This document shows positions 8,843 to 18,000 of a DNA stretch of 64,000 nucleotides, in pieces. Location: assembly GCA_016795155.1 (NCBI GenBank), contig JAEUIE010000036.1, positions 1 to 64,000 of the forward strand, in the 5' to 3' direction. This DNA comes from Planctomycetia bacterium. GTDB taxonomy: Bacteria > Planctomycetota > Planctomycetia > Gemmatales > HRBIN36. The notes beneath the pieces were generated by a model. The model made no database searches and was not told the origin of the DNA. It saw only the letters and a program-made list of their open reading frames with translations. Both the position numbers and the translations under genes were made by a program. Each line of letters opens with the position of its first letter. Positions within the stretch are counted from its first letter, which is position 1.

Positions 8843-10051
8843 TTAACTCACGAAGCCTGCCTGCATGACCTTGATACCCTTGAGCGCCATCTTGAGGGCT
8901 TCGGCATTGGGGGCCACTTCCAGGGCAACCGACTTATCGATTTCGCCAGCCAGCACCAATTGACGTAGATGATCGTTGAAATCACACATGCCTTCATTGG
9001 CACAAATGCGGATGGCATCGGCAATCTGCTTGTCCTTCTCTTTGATGATCAGTTCGCGGATGATCGGGTTGACAAGCATGACTTCCACCGTCGGTACGCG
9101 GCCTTTGCCCTCTTTGATGCAAGGCAGCAGTTTCTGACAGATAACCGCTTTCAGATTAAATGCCAGCGCCTGGCGAATCGCATGGTGCATATCGGCGGGG
9201 AACAAGTCGAGAATACGACCAAGAGTGGAAGGGCCCGAAGAGGCGTGGATGGTACCAAAGACCAGGTGGCCTGTTTCAGCAGCATTGATGGCTGCTTCAA
9301 AGGTTTCCCGGTCACGCATTTCACCCACCAGGATGATATCAGGATCCTGTCGCACCGCATGTTTCAAACCGGTTGGCCAATCCTTCACATCGAGGTAAAC
9401 TTCACGCTGGTGGATAATGGCTTTATCGTCGGTGAAGACATATTCAATGGGATCTTCCAGGGTGACAATGTTTACGGGTTCACGACGATTGATGAAGTTC
9501 AACATCGCAGCAATCGTGGTCGACTTTCCGGAGCCCGTCACACCTGCCAGCAGAACGAGGCCCTGATCCAGCATACAGAGTTTTTCAAAAACAGAAGGTT
9601 CGCCTTCCTTGCGAATCTTGTCGTGATCGGGTATGACAAGCCCCAGTTTTTCAAACGAGGGCACATTGCCGGAAACACGTCGTGCGACCAGGGATAGTTT
9701 TCCTCGCTGATAGAACAAATTAACACGAAAACGGCATTCATCATCACCCACAATGTAGGCAAAATCAGCTCCACCAGTCTCTTTCAGCGTCTGTATATAG
9801 TGTTCCTTCATCACTGGGAAAAACAACCGTTCCATGTCTTCTTGGGTCAAAGGACGCATTTCCATGCGGCGGATCACGCCATGGAGACGCATCATCGGGG
9901 GCAGGCCCACCTTCAGGTGCAAGTCAGACCCCTGGTACTTCATGACCATCCGGAAGAGTTTGTTGACTTCTGGTTCTTCCTTTTTTACTTCAACGTTGGG
10001 TGTCAGTGCTTCGCCAGCGGGACTAACGATGTTGTTCGGATCTTTGGACAT
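8843..10051 (-). CDS. pilT: PilT-like twitching motility ATPase
   Basis: A 402-residue secretion-superfamily ATPase resembling PilT, which powers retraction of type IV pili. Visible motifs: SDLHLKVGLPPMMRLHG in the N-terminal PAS-like part, Walker A GVTGSGKST, Asp box LEDPIEY, Walker B DIILVGEMRD and the PilT-type AAETGHLVFGTIH region. The start MSKDPNN at 10051 was chosen; the longer frame to 10111 has no support. Planctomycetes often carry PilT-family ATPases without a neighbouring pilus operon, as here. The phosphodiesterase gene follows after one base. The 306-bp upstream region is described separately. Confidence 0.88.
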   Translation of the reverse strand: MSKDPNNIVSPAGEALTPNVEVKKEEPEVNKLFRMVMKYQGSDLHLKVGLPPMMRLHGVIRRMEMRPLTQEDMERLFFPVMKEHYIQTLKETGGADFAYIVGDDECRFRVNLFYQRGKLSLVARRVSGNVPSFEKLGLVIPDHDKIRKEGEPSVFEKLCMLDQGLVLLAGVTGSGKSTTIAAMLNFINRREPVNIVTLEDPIEYVFTDDKAIIHQREVYLDVKDWPTGLKHAVRQDPDIILVGEMRDRETFEAAINAAETGHLVFGTIHASSGPSTLGRILDLFPADMHHAIRQALAFNLKAVICQKLLPCIKEGKGRVPTVEVMLVNPIIRELIIKEKDKQIADAIRICANEGMCDFNDHLRQLVLAGEIDKSVALEVAPNAEALKMALKGIKVMQAGFVS

Positions 10052-10357
10052 GGTATCTGCCAAGGGATTAATTCCGGTTGAATAGTGCATTCTAATGGCG
10101 AATTGCTGCAAATGCTACAGTCAAGGCCATGAAAGCTGGAGATGAAGACAAAGTCATTCTGGTTGTAAGTGAAGTATAGGTTGTGATTTGCAGCAATCGA
10201 GCCAGTGTGTTCACGACATTCACGAATTCTTTGCGATGCTTTCGCGCCGTCCACTTTTTCCATGTTTAATCTATGCCTCACATCCAGGGACGTTTCCCCA
10301 GACAAAGGCGATGGAAGGTCTGTCGCCAGGTTGGAAACCACTTCGGGAGGAGTACCG
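10052..10357. other. Divergent intergenic region with a 12-bp inverted repeat
   Basis: This 306-bp stretch separates the divergent pilT-like and DUF1559 genes and must hold both promoters. No gene is seen. It contains a perfect inverted repeat, ATTGCTGCAAAT at 10102-10113 and ATTTGCAGCAAT at 10186-10197, 72 bases apart. I could not identify convincing -35/-10 pairs. The repeat could be a pair of binding sites for one regulator or the base of a long hairpin. Confidence 0.5.
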
Positions 10358-11458
10358 ATGCGACAAGCATCTCGAAGAACAGCGTTCACCTTGATTGAAC
10401 TGCTGGTAGTTATTGCGATTATTTCGTTGTTGATGGCGCTCCTGCTGCCAGCTATCCAGAAAGTGCGTGAAGCAGCCAACAAAATGATTTGTCAGTCACA
10501 GATGCGCCAGATTGTTATTGGTGCACACAATTTCCACAATGATTACAACAAATTGCCCCGTAGTGGAGAACATCTTGCGACTTTTGGTGGAACCACTTAC
10601 AAAACACAGTGTTTCCACAGCCCACAGACCATGCTGCTGCCATATATTGAAGCAGATAACATTTATAAGCAAATCGACCTGAAATTACGACACAATGAAG
10701 GAGTCAATGCCAGCATCGCAGCACAAGGTGGCGGATTTGGCGCTGTGATCAAGACCTTTCTGTGCCCTTCCCAGGGATATCGTGATGAAGTGCGTGATGC
10801 GCAAGGGTATGGACATTCCGACTATGCGTTCCTGCCTTATGTTGAAATCAGTGCTGCCAATGCAACGATCACGGGCTTGCCAGCTGGTCGTTATAACTCA
10901 GCCATTACTTCATCAGCGTACCCGGCAGATCACTATCAGATGTACTCGCCAGGCGCTCCTGATGTATCGCCCGCCAAAAGTTATCAACTGAAGCCATCCA
11001 GTGTAATCGGCGCTACCATCAACCTCTTCCATGGAGCTGCCAGGATTACTGACACGGTGAATGCTGACGGCAGCAGTAATTCCATTATTCTGTACGAAGA
11101 TGCTGGCCGTAACCAGCGCATGTGGCAGGATCCTTTGGCCTTGGCCTTTCCACCCAACAGCTATCTTGATCCAGTTGACAACCTTGGACGACGTCACTGG
11201 CGCTGGGGTGAACCTGACAATACCTCAGGCTGTTCCAAAGTAATCAACAACAACCGTACTCCGATAGGTGGCCCGCCCAGCAATCCATGGGTTTACCACG
11301 ATAACGGTCCCAACAATGAATGGTTCAGCTTCCATCCAGGTGGCGCCAATGCAGTGTTCCTTGATGGTCACGTTGCATTCGTTAGTGAAACCACGTCTTT
11401 GCGTGTTGTTTATTCCATGGGAACTCGCAACGGTGGTGAAAACTACGACATGGAATAA
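10358..11458 (+). CDS. DUF1559 protein with prepilin-type N-terminus
   Basis: A 366-residue planctomycete-type DUF1559 protein (SBP_bac_10 domain). The N-terminus has a type III prepilin signal, [17 protein letters not shown], with the conserved Glu five residues after the cleavage Phe, so it should be processed by prepilin peptidase and stay anchored by its N-terminal helix. The C-terminal FHPGGANAVFLDGHV motif is characteristic of the family. Start 10358 is fixed by GGAGGAG five bases upstream; the longer frame to 10205 lacks support. A small lipoprotein gene follows, a common DUF1559 neighbour. Role unknown; pseudopilin-like envelope function is inferred. Confidence 0.92.
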   Translation: MRQASRRTAFTLIELLVVIAIISLLMALLLPAIQKVREAANKMICQSQMRQIVIGAHNFHNDYNKLPRSGEHLATFGGTTYKTQCFHSPQTMLLPYIEADNIYKQIDLKLRHNEGVNASIAAQGGGFGAVIKTFLCPSQGYRDEVRDAQGYGHSDYAFLPYVEISAANATITGLPAGRYNSAITSSAYPADHYQMYSPGAPDVSPAKSYQLKPSSVIGATINLFHGAARITDTVNADGSSNSIILYEDAGRNQRMWQDPLALAFPPNSYLDPVDNLGRRHWRWGEPDNTSGCSKVINNNRTPIGGPPSNPWVYHDNGPNNEWFSFHPGGANAVFLDGHVAFVSETTSLRVVYSMGTRNGGENYDME

Positions 11459-11548
11459 CTGAATCAGTATCAACGTTCAATTCAACTACTTGGTGTCTCT
11501 CGCGTTTGCGGGAGACATTCTTCATTCATCGAAAGACGAGATAGGTCA

Positions 11549-11947
11549 ATGAGAAACTTCCATATACTAATACTGCTTATCCTGGCTTGCTGCTTGTCGG
11601 GTTGCGGGTCAGCGAATCAGGCCAGAATTGTTCCCGTAGAGGGGAAGATTGTGTTTCAGGATGGAAAGCCACTGCCTGGTGGAACGCGACTCATCTTCAA
11701 TCCAGCAGTTGGCAACATGGGTACCGCAACTGGAATCACTGACGAATCAGGTGGTTTCAAAGTTATTCATCACACCGGCAGGAACGGTGCAGGGGTGGGG
11801 AAATATACCGTGCAAGTTGTAGCACCAGATGGTCAGGGAGCAGATTTCTACAAAAAAGTACCTCGAAGTTACTTTGACAATGGTGGAATTTTGACTGCAG
11901 AAGTATCGGAAGGAATGGAGCCGCTTATGTTCACTGTCAAGAAATGA
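11549..11947 (+). CDS. Small lipoprotein with carboxypeptidase-regulatory-like fold
   Basis: A 132-residue secreted lipoprotein. The signal peptide ends in a lipobox (LSGC), so Cys would be lipidated. The remainder (VEGKIVFQDGKPLPGGTRL, then TDESGGFKV and GKYTV) follows the beta-sandwich pattern of transthyretin or carboxypeptidase regulatory-like domains, often encoded directly downstream of DUF1559 genes in planctomycetes. It starts 90 bp after the DUF1559 stop and is followed by a strong terminator, so the two probably form a transcription unit. Function unknown. Confidence 0.85.
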   Translation: MRNFHILILLILACCLSGCGSANQARIVPVEGKIVFQDGKPLPGGTRLIFNPAVGNMGTATGITDESGGFKVIHHTGRNGAGVGKYTVQVVAPDGQGADFYKKVPRSYFDNGGILTAEVSEGMEPLMFTVKK

Positions 11948-11973
11948 AATCGTTTGAAATTATCAGGAAAAGA

Positions 11974-12004
11974 AAAGCCCACGGACTCAGGTCCGTGGGC
12001 TTTT
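11974..12004. terminator. Bidirectional intrinsic terminator
   Basis: A perfect 14-bp stem (AAAAGCCCACGGAC paired with its complement) with loop TCAG, flanked by A and T runs, lies between the convergent lipoprotein gene (plus) and the small membrane protein gene (minus). It can terminate transcription from both sides. Confidence 0.9.
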
Positions 12005-12021
12005 GCTTGTTCGATAAGCAA

Positions 12022-12174
12022 TTATCGTGCAATACCCGCTCCACTGGAAGGAGGAGTGACCGATGGATATCTCTTGATATCGTAGTACAGCAATACGCAC
12101 GAGACGATCATGGCGACCAGTGAGATCGTCAGAAGTACGGTATAGGAATCGTTGGTGGGTTTTGCCGTTGCCAT
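12022..12174 (-). CDS. Small single-span membrane protein, 50 residues
   Basis: A 50-residue reading frame read directly from the sequence: MATAKPTNDSYTVLL, one hydrophobic helix (about residues 11-31, ending LLYYDIKRYPS) and a short Ser/Pro/Gly tail. It begins 36 bp after the stop of the coiled-coil gene at 12211 and ends before the bidirectional terminator, so it looks like the last gene of the membrane coiled-coil cluster. No recognised family. Support is position, hydrophobicity and a clean frame; no strong ribosome site is visible. Confidence 0.65.
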   Translation of the reverse strand: MATAKPTNDSYTVLLTISLVAMIVSCVLLYYDIKRYPSVTPPSSGAGIAR

Positions 12175-12210
12175 GGAAATTTTCCCCTGTTTACCAGCCA
12201 GTGTTTCGGA

Positions 12211-13110
12211 TTAACGTCCCAGACTGGTGGGAAGTATGCTGCTTCCGACCTGATCGCCTTTAAGGACAGTAGGTTTACGATTTTGTGGTTCAACGATCAT
12301 TCCGACAGCTTCGTGATTGCTGACCTGCATGATGCGAATGCGGGCTACCCATTCAGGCTTGGGAGACAGCCGATAGACTTCCAGAGTCTGGCTCTTGGCC
12401 AGGCCATGATCGCTACCCTTGTTGATGCTGATGTAAGCGCCATCGGAAGTAACTGCTGTGACCACACCCTGAACATCCACTGGTGGAGGCTGGGGCTTCG
12501 CCAGATTACCGGGACCAGGAACATTGCTCCTTTGATCACGGATAGTTTCGATTTCACGAGCCAGTCGTGTGATTTCAGCTTCGTTTTCGGTCAGGCGTGC
12601 TTTGGTGGTATCACGTTCAATCTGAGCAGCGATCCGAAGATTCTTTTCTGTGGTGTTCTTCTGATTCAGATCCGCAAGCTTGATATCGAGCTGCTTGATG
12701 CGGTCTGACAAATCAAGGTTTTCCTTGGTTTTCTTCTCGATGTCAGCCTGGATGGTGGCAATGACGACCTGCGATTGCTGAAACTTGGTGATCGCATTGT
12801 TCATGGCATTTTCAGCCACGCTGACTTTGCTATTCAATTCTGATCGTTCTGTTTCGATACGTGCTTTGGTTTCAGCCAGTTCCCTGGCGGCGGCCACAAT
12901 CTGGGAGCGGAGCGAGGTCAACTCCTGTTCCTTGGCCAGAAGGTCTTCGCGGAAATTCTTTTCTGCAACTTCCATCACCTTGACGCGTTCGTACCAGCTC
13001 TGCTTGGTACGAGGGTCCTTATTCGTGTTGTTAATGATGATGGCAAAGCCTAAGAAGAGCAAGCTGAAGACGAAGATGAGGAAGGTCAGAATCTTTCCAA
13101 TAATCGTCAT
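12211..13110 (-). CDS. Membrane-anchored coiled-coil protein with C-terminal beta domain
   Basis: A 299-residue protein with one N-terminal transmembrane helix (ILTFLIFVFSLLFLGFAIII), a long coiled coil of roughly residues 45-195 rich in Glu, Lys, Arg and Ala heptads, a Pro-rich linker (AKPQPPPVD) and a compact C-terminal domain of about 85 residues (GVVTAVTSDGAYISINKGSDHGL) that resembles small beta-barrel domains of envelope proteins. Third gene in a minus-strand cluster of membrane coiled-coil proteins. Not assigned to a named family; a structural or scaffolding envelope role is inferred. Confidence 0.8.
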   Translation of the reverse strand: MTIIGKILTFLIFVFSLLFLGFAIIINNTNKDPRTKQSWYERVKVMEVAEKNFREDLLAKEQELTSLRSQIVAAARELAETKARIETERSELNSKVSVAENAMNNAITKFQQSQVVIATIQADIEKKTKENLDLSDRIKQLDIKLADLNQKNTTEKNLRIAAQIERDTTKARLTENEAEITRLAREIETIRDQRSNVPGPGNLAKPQPPPVDVQGVVTAVTSDGAYISINKGSDHGLAKSQTLEVYRLSPKPEWVARIRIMQVSNHEAVGMIVEPQNRKPTVLKGDQVGSSILPTSLGR

Positions 13111-13273
13111 GACAATCGTCCCCCTGGTGGCCTATTGGCCTCACACAAAATCAGCCTTGCTATGCCAAGCTTGTCAAACTGTGTCAAGCCCTATGCTTAA
13201 AGGTTCATCCAGCTTGCAGCTTTACTTCAAATGTCTGGGATGCAATATTCCCCCACTGTATCCCAGATTACCC

Positions 13274-13303
13274 ACATTACACGATGCGGGAAATTTACGT
13301 CAA
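13274..13303 (-). promoter_or_regulatory. Possible sigma70-type promoter
   Basis: On the minus strand, TTGACG (13298-13303) and TAATGT (13274-13279) are separated by 18 bases, in the 207-bp gap between the genes at 13318 and 12211. It would give the last two genes of the cluster their own transcript with a leader of about 155 bases. Based on the motif match only. Confidence 0.35.
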
Positions 13304-13317
13304 TCGTGTTTTACAGA

Positions 13318-13950
13318 TTATTGAATGCCTAATTCCTTGGCGCGATCTTCCAATCCCTTCAGTCGTTGCTGGAGGTTCTGCAATCGGATTGCAGCATTGT
13401 ACAGGTCAGGCTGCATGGCCTCCGTTCGTTTCTCTACTTCTTCCCTGGCAACCTGCAGCGAGGCGATGGTATCGCGGAAACTGCGTTTGCCTTCACGAAT
13501 CTGAGCCTGATCAGGGTACATGATCAATCGAAGTGCATTGCCGGTTTCTTTTTCCAGTCGGAGTTTTTCCCGCAGCGACTGCATTTCATTGATCAAATTA
13601 ATACGGGCGGTGATATCTACCTGCTGCTCATCAAAAATCTTCTTCAGTTGCTGTTCGATATCGTCTGCTTCTTTCAGTGCTTCGGTAATGGTTTTGTCTT
13701 TGTTGGCCGCCATTTCATCGGGGCCACGGGGTATGTTGGTGTTGCGAGCGGCTACCCTGTCAAGTACCAGCTTGAGCTGATCCATTTCCAGCTGGCGGGC
13801 AGCGTTATTCTTACCAATCTCATTGTTCAGAGCTTGGGTATAGTTCTTATAATCGGTTTTATCTGCTACTGCCCAGAGTGAAACACCCAGGCCGGCGATA
13901 CTGAGTATCACCGAAACGTAGACCATGATTTTGCCGAATGAGGTAAGCAT
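13318..13950 (-). CDS. Membrane-anchored coiled-coil protein, 210 residues
   Basis: A 210-residue protein with an N-terminal transmembrane helix (VYVSVILSIAGLGVSLWAV) followed by almost uninterrupted predicted coiled coil (residues about 35-210, two segments split by NIPRGPDEM). No enzymatic motif is seen. It starts 30 bp after the stop of the coiled-coil gene at 13981 and shares its architecture with both neighbours, so the three probably act together, perhaps as a hetero-oligomeric envelope structure. Family not recognised. Confidence 0.8.
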   Translation of the reverse strand: MLTSFGKIMVYVSVILSIAGLGVSLWAVADKTDYKNYTQALNNEIGKNNAARQLEMDQLKLVLDRVAARNTNIPRGPDEMAANKDKTITEALKEADDIEQQLKKIFDEQQVDITARINLINEMQSLREKLRLEKETGNALRLIMYPDQAQIREGKRSFRDTIASLQVAREEVEKRTEAMQPDLYNAAIRLQNLQQRLKGLEDRAKELGIQ

Positions 13951-13980
13951 AAGTAACTTTCCTGAGGCGATATCGGTTGC

Positions 13981-14874
13981 TTACTTGTCTTCTTTGCCTT
14001 TGATGGCATTGACCAGCTTGTCGCTGTTGTCAACAGTGTTGGTCGTTTTCTGCTTGATTTCGTCGAAGAGTCGCTTGCGATCTGCTTCACGGCCCAGAGC
14101 GACGGTAAGAGCAGCAGCGGCTTCTTCGACGTCTGCTTCCAGCTTGGTGATTTCTCGACGACGTTCCAGGTTTTCAAATTCAGCCTGGCGGAGCAATTCT
14201 TTTTCGATGTCGCGTCGCTTGGAGAGTTCATCGACTTCAGATTTCACGCGATCTTTCTGTTTCTGGGCATCAGCCAGCCGGGCACGGGCAAAATAAAGCT
14301 TGGCAGCTGCTTCGCGAACATCGAGTTCCAATTGTGGATACTGATGTTGTGCGGCAGCTCGAACCAGTTTGCTGAATCCAATAGGGCCCAGTTTTTTAGC
14401 CAGGTTCTGGATATCAGCATTCTCGGGATTGTTGATGTCGAGTAGTTTGCCGGGACTGATGCTTTTCTGCTCGGTGACGGTATAGCTTTTGTTTTCCCCG
14501 TCTTTTTTTGACACCGTCCGCAGTCCGGTGTTCCAGAACAACGAAGCAATTTCCTGTCGGATGGCTTCATCGCTTTTGAATTGTTCGGAATCAACCTGTC
14601 CGCGGAAGCGGGCTAGAATGGCCTGCCGATCTGCAGGTTCAAGCGTATTGAGAGTATTTTCGTTTACTGATATCCGGTTTCGCAACACTTCCAGTTGTTC
14701 CGGACGGAGTTCCTTCATCCAATCTGCAGTGGTAACACCATCACGCAATCTCTCAAGCCCGCGAACGTGTGCCGTCCAGGCTTGCCGGGCATAGGCGCTC
14801 TGCCCAGCCAGGTAGAACATGGCGATTGCCACGATGATGTTCAAGCTTGCCAGCACAATCTGTGTAATCGTCAT
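13981..14874 (-). CDS. Membrane-anchored coiled-coil protein, 297 residues
   Basis: A 297-residue protein beginning MTITQIVLASLNIIVAIAMFYLAG, one N-terminal membrane helix, then a mixed helical region and a long coiled coil from about residue 195 to the end, highly charged. Start 14874 was chosen because the hydrophobic helix follows directly; the frame to 14916 adds an unlikely 14 residues. It is the first gene of the four-gene minus-strand cluster (14874 to 12022). No known domain is recognised. Confidence 0.8.
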   Translation of the reverse strand: MTITQIVLASLNIIVAIAMFYLAGQSAYARQAWTAHVRGLERLRDGVTTADWMKELRPEQLEVLRNRISVNENTLNTLEPADRQAILARFRGQVDSEQFKSDEAIRQEIASLFWNTGLRTVSKKDGENKSYTVTEQKSISPGKLLDINNPENADIQNLAKKLGPIGFSKLVRAAAQHQYPQLELDVREAAAKLYFARARLADAQKQKDRVKSEVDELSKRRDIEKELLRQAEFENLERRREITKLEADVEEAAAALTVALGREADRKRLFDEIKQKTTNTVDNSDKLVNAIKGKEDK

Positions 14875-15036
14875 GGTAGACGGTCTCCGCTCCCCGCGCG
14901 CGGTAACTTGCCACAATACTAGATAACTATTTTACCCTATCTAATTGTTGAACAAAGGGGAAATAGGCAGGGGGGGCAAGAAAAATAAGGAAGAGTGTGC
15001 CGTTTATAGGGGACAGATACTATTACAAACGATGGC

Positions 15037-18000
15037 TCAGAACGCATGCTGCAGGCCAAACCAGAATTGTACCGGTTGTTCCTGATTAACCGCCTTGGCA
15101 ACATCCAGACGAATAGTGGTACGTTCGATGAACCCTAGCCAGGCCAGGTCAAAGCGTAAGCCTGCACCCAGAGAATGAACCACGCCGCCATTGGAAGAAC
15201 CGTTCAGATACATATCACCGACGTCATAAAATGCTACTGCATAGAGATTTTGCAGTTCACCGATGCGATAAAGGAAGTCTGCCTCAGCATTGCGCCAGAG
15301 CGGCAGTCGCCATTCTATGCTACCTACCCAGGCGGTATCGCCTTCGCGGTCATTGCGAGCCAAGCCGCGCACCAGATTGGGGCCACCCAACTGGAAGTGG
15401 TAGCCATTCTCAGGCCAGCCCTTGGCGCCCCAGGCACGAAAGGCCCAGCGGGTTTCCGATAGATACCCCATTCCTTCGGGCATGGCTTTGACGAACGCAA
15501 ACTCACCCTGCATGCGTTCATACCAGGTGTAGGTGCCATAAATAGGCAAGCCATGTTCAAGGTTGATGTCGATGCGGTAACCGCCTTCAGGATCCCAGTA
15601 GGGAGTCAGGAAGTTGCGATACCAGCGAATGCCCACTCCAGCCTGGTTATTGTAACTTTCCACACCGGGTGGGACGTAGCGACCTTCACCTGATCCTGAT
15701 GCAACCGACTCCATGCGGGCGTAAGTTTCGATGTATTCGACCGGGTTGAGATAGAGGCTGGGTGTTTCATGAATAATGTAGCGACCATAGAGGCGTGCTC
15801 GATCGCGAGTCAAATCGGCCCAGTCCTGCGTCAGACTATGATCGTACTGGGCACCTACTTCCATGTTCGGCAGTGGAAATCGCTGGAAGATGGCATCAGC
15901 TCCCGCTTTCAAATCCATGTCGTAGGCGTCCCAGGCGACATAGCCGCCTCCCTGAAATGTCTGCAGCCGGTAGAGATCGCCTCGCACACCGGCATAAGCC
16001 CGTTGACCAAACTGGGGACGATTGAGCCCCAGCCAGGGGCCAGCCATAATATTCCAGCGGTCGTAGGAAGTGGTCAAATCCGTTTCGTCCAATGGTGTCA
16101 GCAATGGTGTGAGACGGATTTCCGGTTCCAGTTTCCAGTGATTGTTGGCAGGGTTCTTGTCGAGTTGAACCTGATCAGGATCGACCGTTATCTGCTCAGG
16201 CTCGCTGGGCAGATCGACTACAATAGTCATTCCCTTGCCATCTTTGTCTGTTTCATACTGCAAAGGAACCAGACCGTTAGCCTGGGCGAAGGCAGCAGTA
16301 TCGAGTGGGGAAGGCAAAGTCCACGATGCAAATTGTGTTGAGGATGTGTTGGACTTCACATCACCAGGCAGTAATTGTCCAGGTAGTGATTCGCCTGGCC
16401 TGACTGGGATTCGGACTGAATAGCCTTTGTCCCCTTTGAACCTGATTCCCAGATAGGTTGGTTCTGTGAATTCGGCCAGTTGCTTCAGGCTGATACGTGC
16501 TCGATACGAACCTTTTTCTGCCGGTTTTTCGAGTGTCACCGTGCCCATTGACCAGTCGCTGCCGCCCACGCCGTACAACCAGCGATCAAAAAATTCTTTC
16601 CAGCTGCGGCCTGTGTAGGTTTCCAGTTCGCGTTGAAAATCTGCAACGAAGAGGATGCGGAATTGATATTTGGCATAAAGCAATCGCATGAAATCAAAGA
16701 GAGCCTCTTCGCCAATACGCTCTTCAATCATGTTGAAGATCTTGGCGCCGCGATCATAGGTCATGCTGAAGAGGGTGATGACGTTGCCAAACTTCTCCAT
16801 TTCCTGAACCGTGGCGGTTTCTTCCTTACGGGCTATGGTACCGTACAAGCCGTAGTAACGGTAATCTTCATGTTTGACGTTAGGCAACCAATCCTGGCCA
16901 ACGGGGTACTGCAGCAACTTGGAGTTACGTCCAAACTTTTTCTGCATCACTTTGGCGGTGTAATAGCAGGCTACCGCTTCATCCATGAACGTTTCTTTGT
17001 AGCCATTGGTGCCGACGATGTTGTACCACCACTGATGCAGCGTTTCATGGCTGATGAGGTGATCGATATAGCGTGACATGAGCGGTGAGAGCTTCATCAC
17101 CCGGCTGTCGATCATGACCAGGCCGGAGCACTCGTTGCCATTCCAGGCAAAGTGGCTTTCAGCAATGCAGAAATCCCCAAAAGGGTAGGGGCCGAACCAT
17201 TTATTGTAAAGCGGGATGGCATGGCACGCTACTTCAAGACAACGTTGCGCCATCTCGCCATGTTCGGGTAATGCGAGTACTCGCACGCGGGTTTGTTCCA
17301 CCTGCTGCGACCATTCCTTAAACCGGTTGGAGCAAACGAAGGAAAATTCACGTGCACAGCAACTGGCAATGTTCACGAGCTTGGTGCCATCGCCCAGCGG
17401 GCTTTCTGCCAGGATTCTGCCGGTACAGGCTACTTTCTGGTCTTCAGGCAGTGTCAGTTTGACATTGTAAATGCCTGCTTCCTGAAAGAAGGGCTGATGC
17501 CAGGCAACGAATGGCGTAGGCTGCCAGCCTTGTTCGTCGTAGTAAGCCAATGCGGGCAAGGCATGTGTCAAATAAGTTACGCCATCGCGATGGCCCCAAC
17601 GGCCTTCTTTATCGGGCAGATCGAGCGTAAAATGAATCTCAACGGTTACGCTTTCCCCTTTTTTCACCGAAGTGGGGATGGATACCTGCAGAGCAGTATG
17701 CATGTCCTTACGCCACTGAAACGGTGTAGGACGCATGACTCCACGAGCATCTGCGGTGCTGACCGCCTGTACTTGCAGCCGCTCTCCTTGCCAGTCGATG
17801 CCATCGCTGGGATTAGAACGGAGCAATTCCAGAGTCTTGGCCAGCAACACACTGTCTTCTTCAGGAATTTTGAAACGAGAATAGGCATTGAAGACCAGTT
17901 CGGTAGCTGGCCGTTCGTGGCGATTGAAGAAAGTGATTTTGGAAACGCCCCACAGTCGTTTGCGGGCGAGATCGAGTTTCAGATCAATGTGATAATGAGG

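Noticed and set aside
8969-9697. 242-codon plus-strand frame opposite pilT
   Set aside because: The opposite strand encodes a complete PilT-like ATPase with all motifs; this frame follows from its codon bias.
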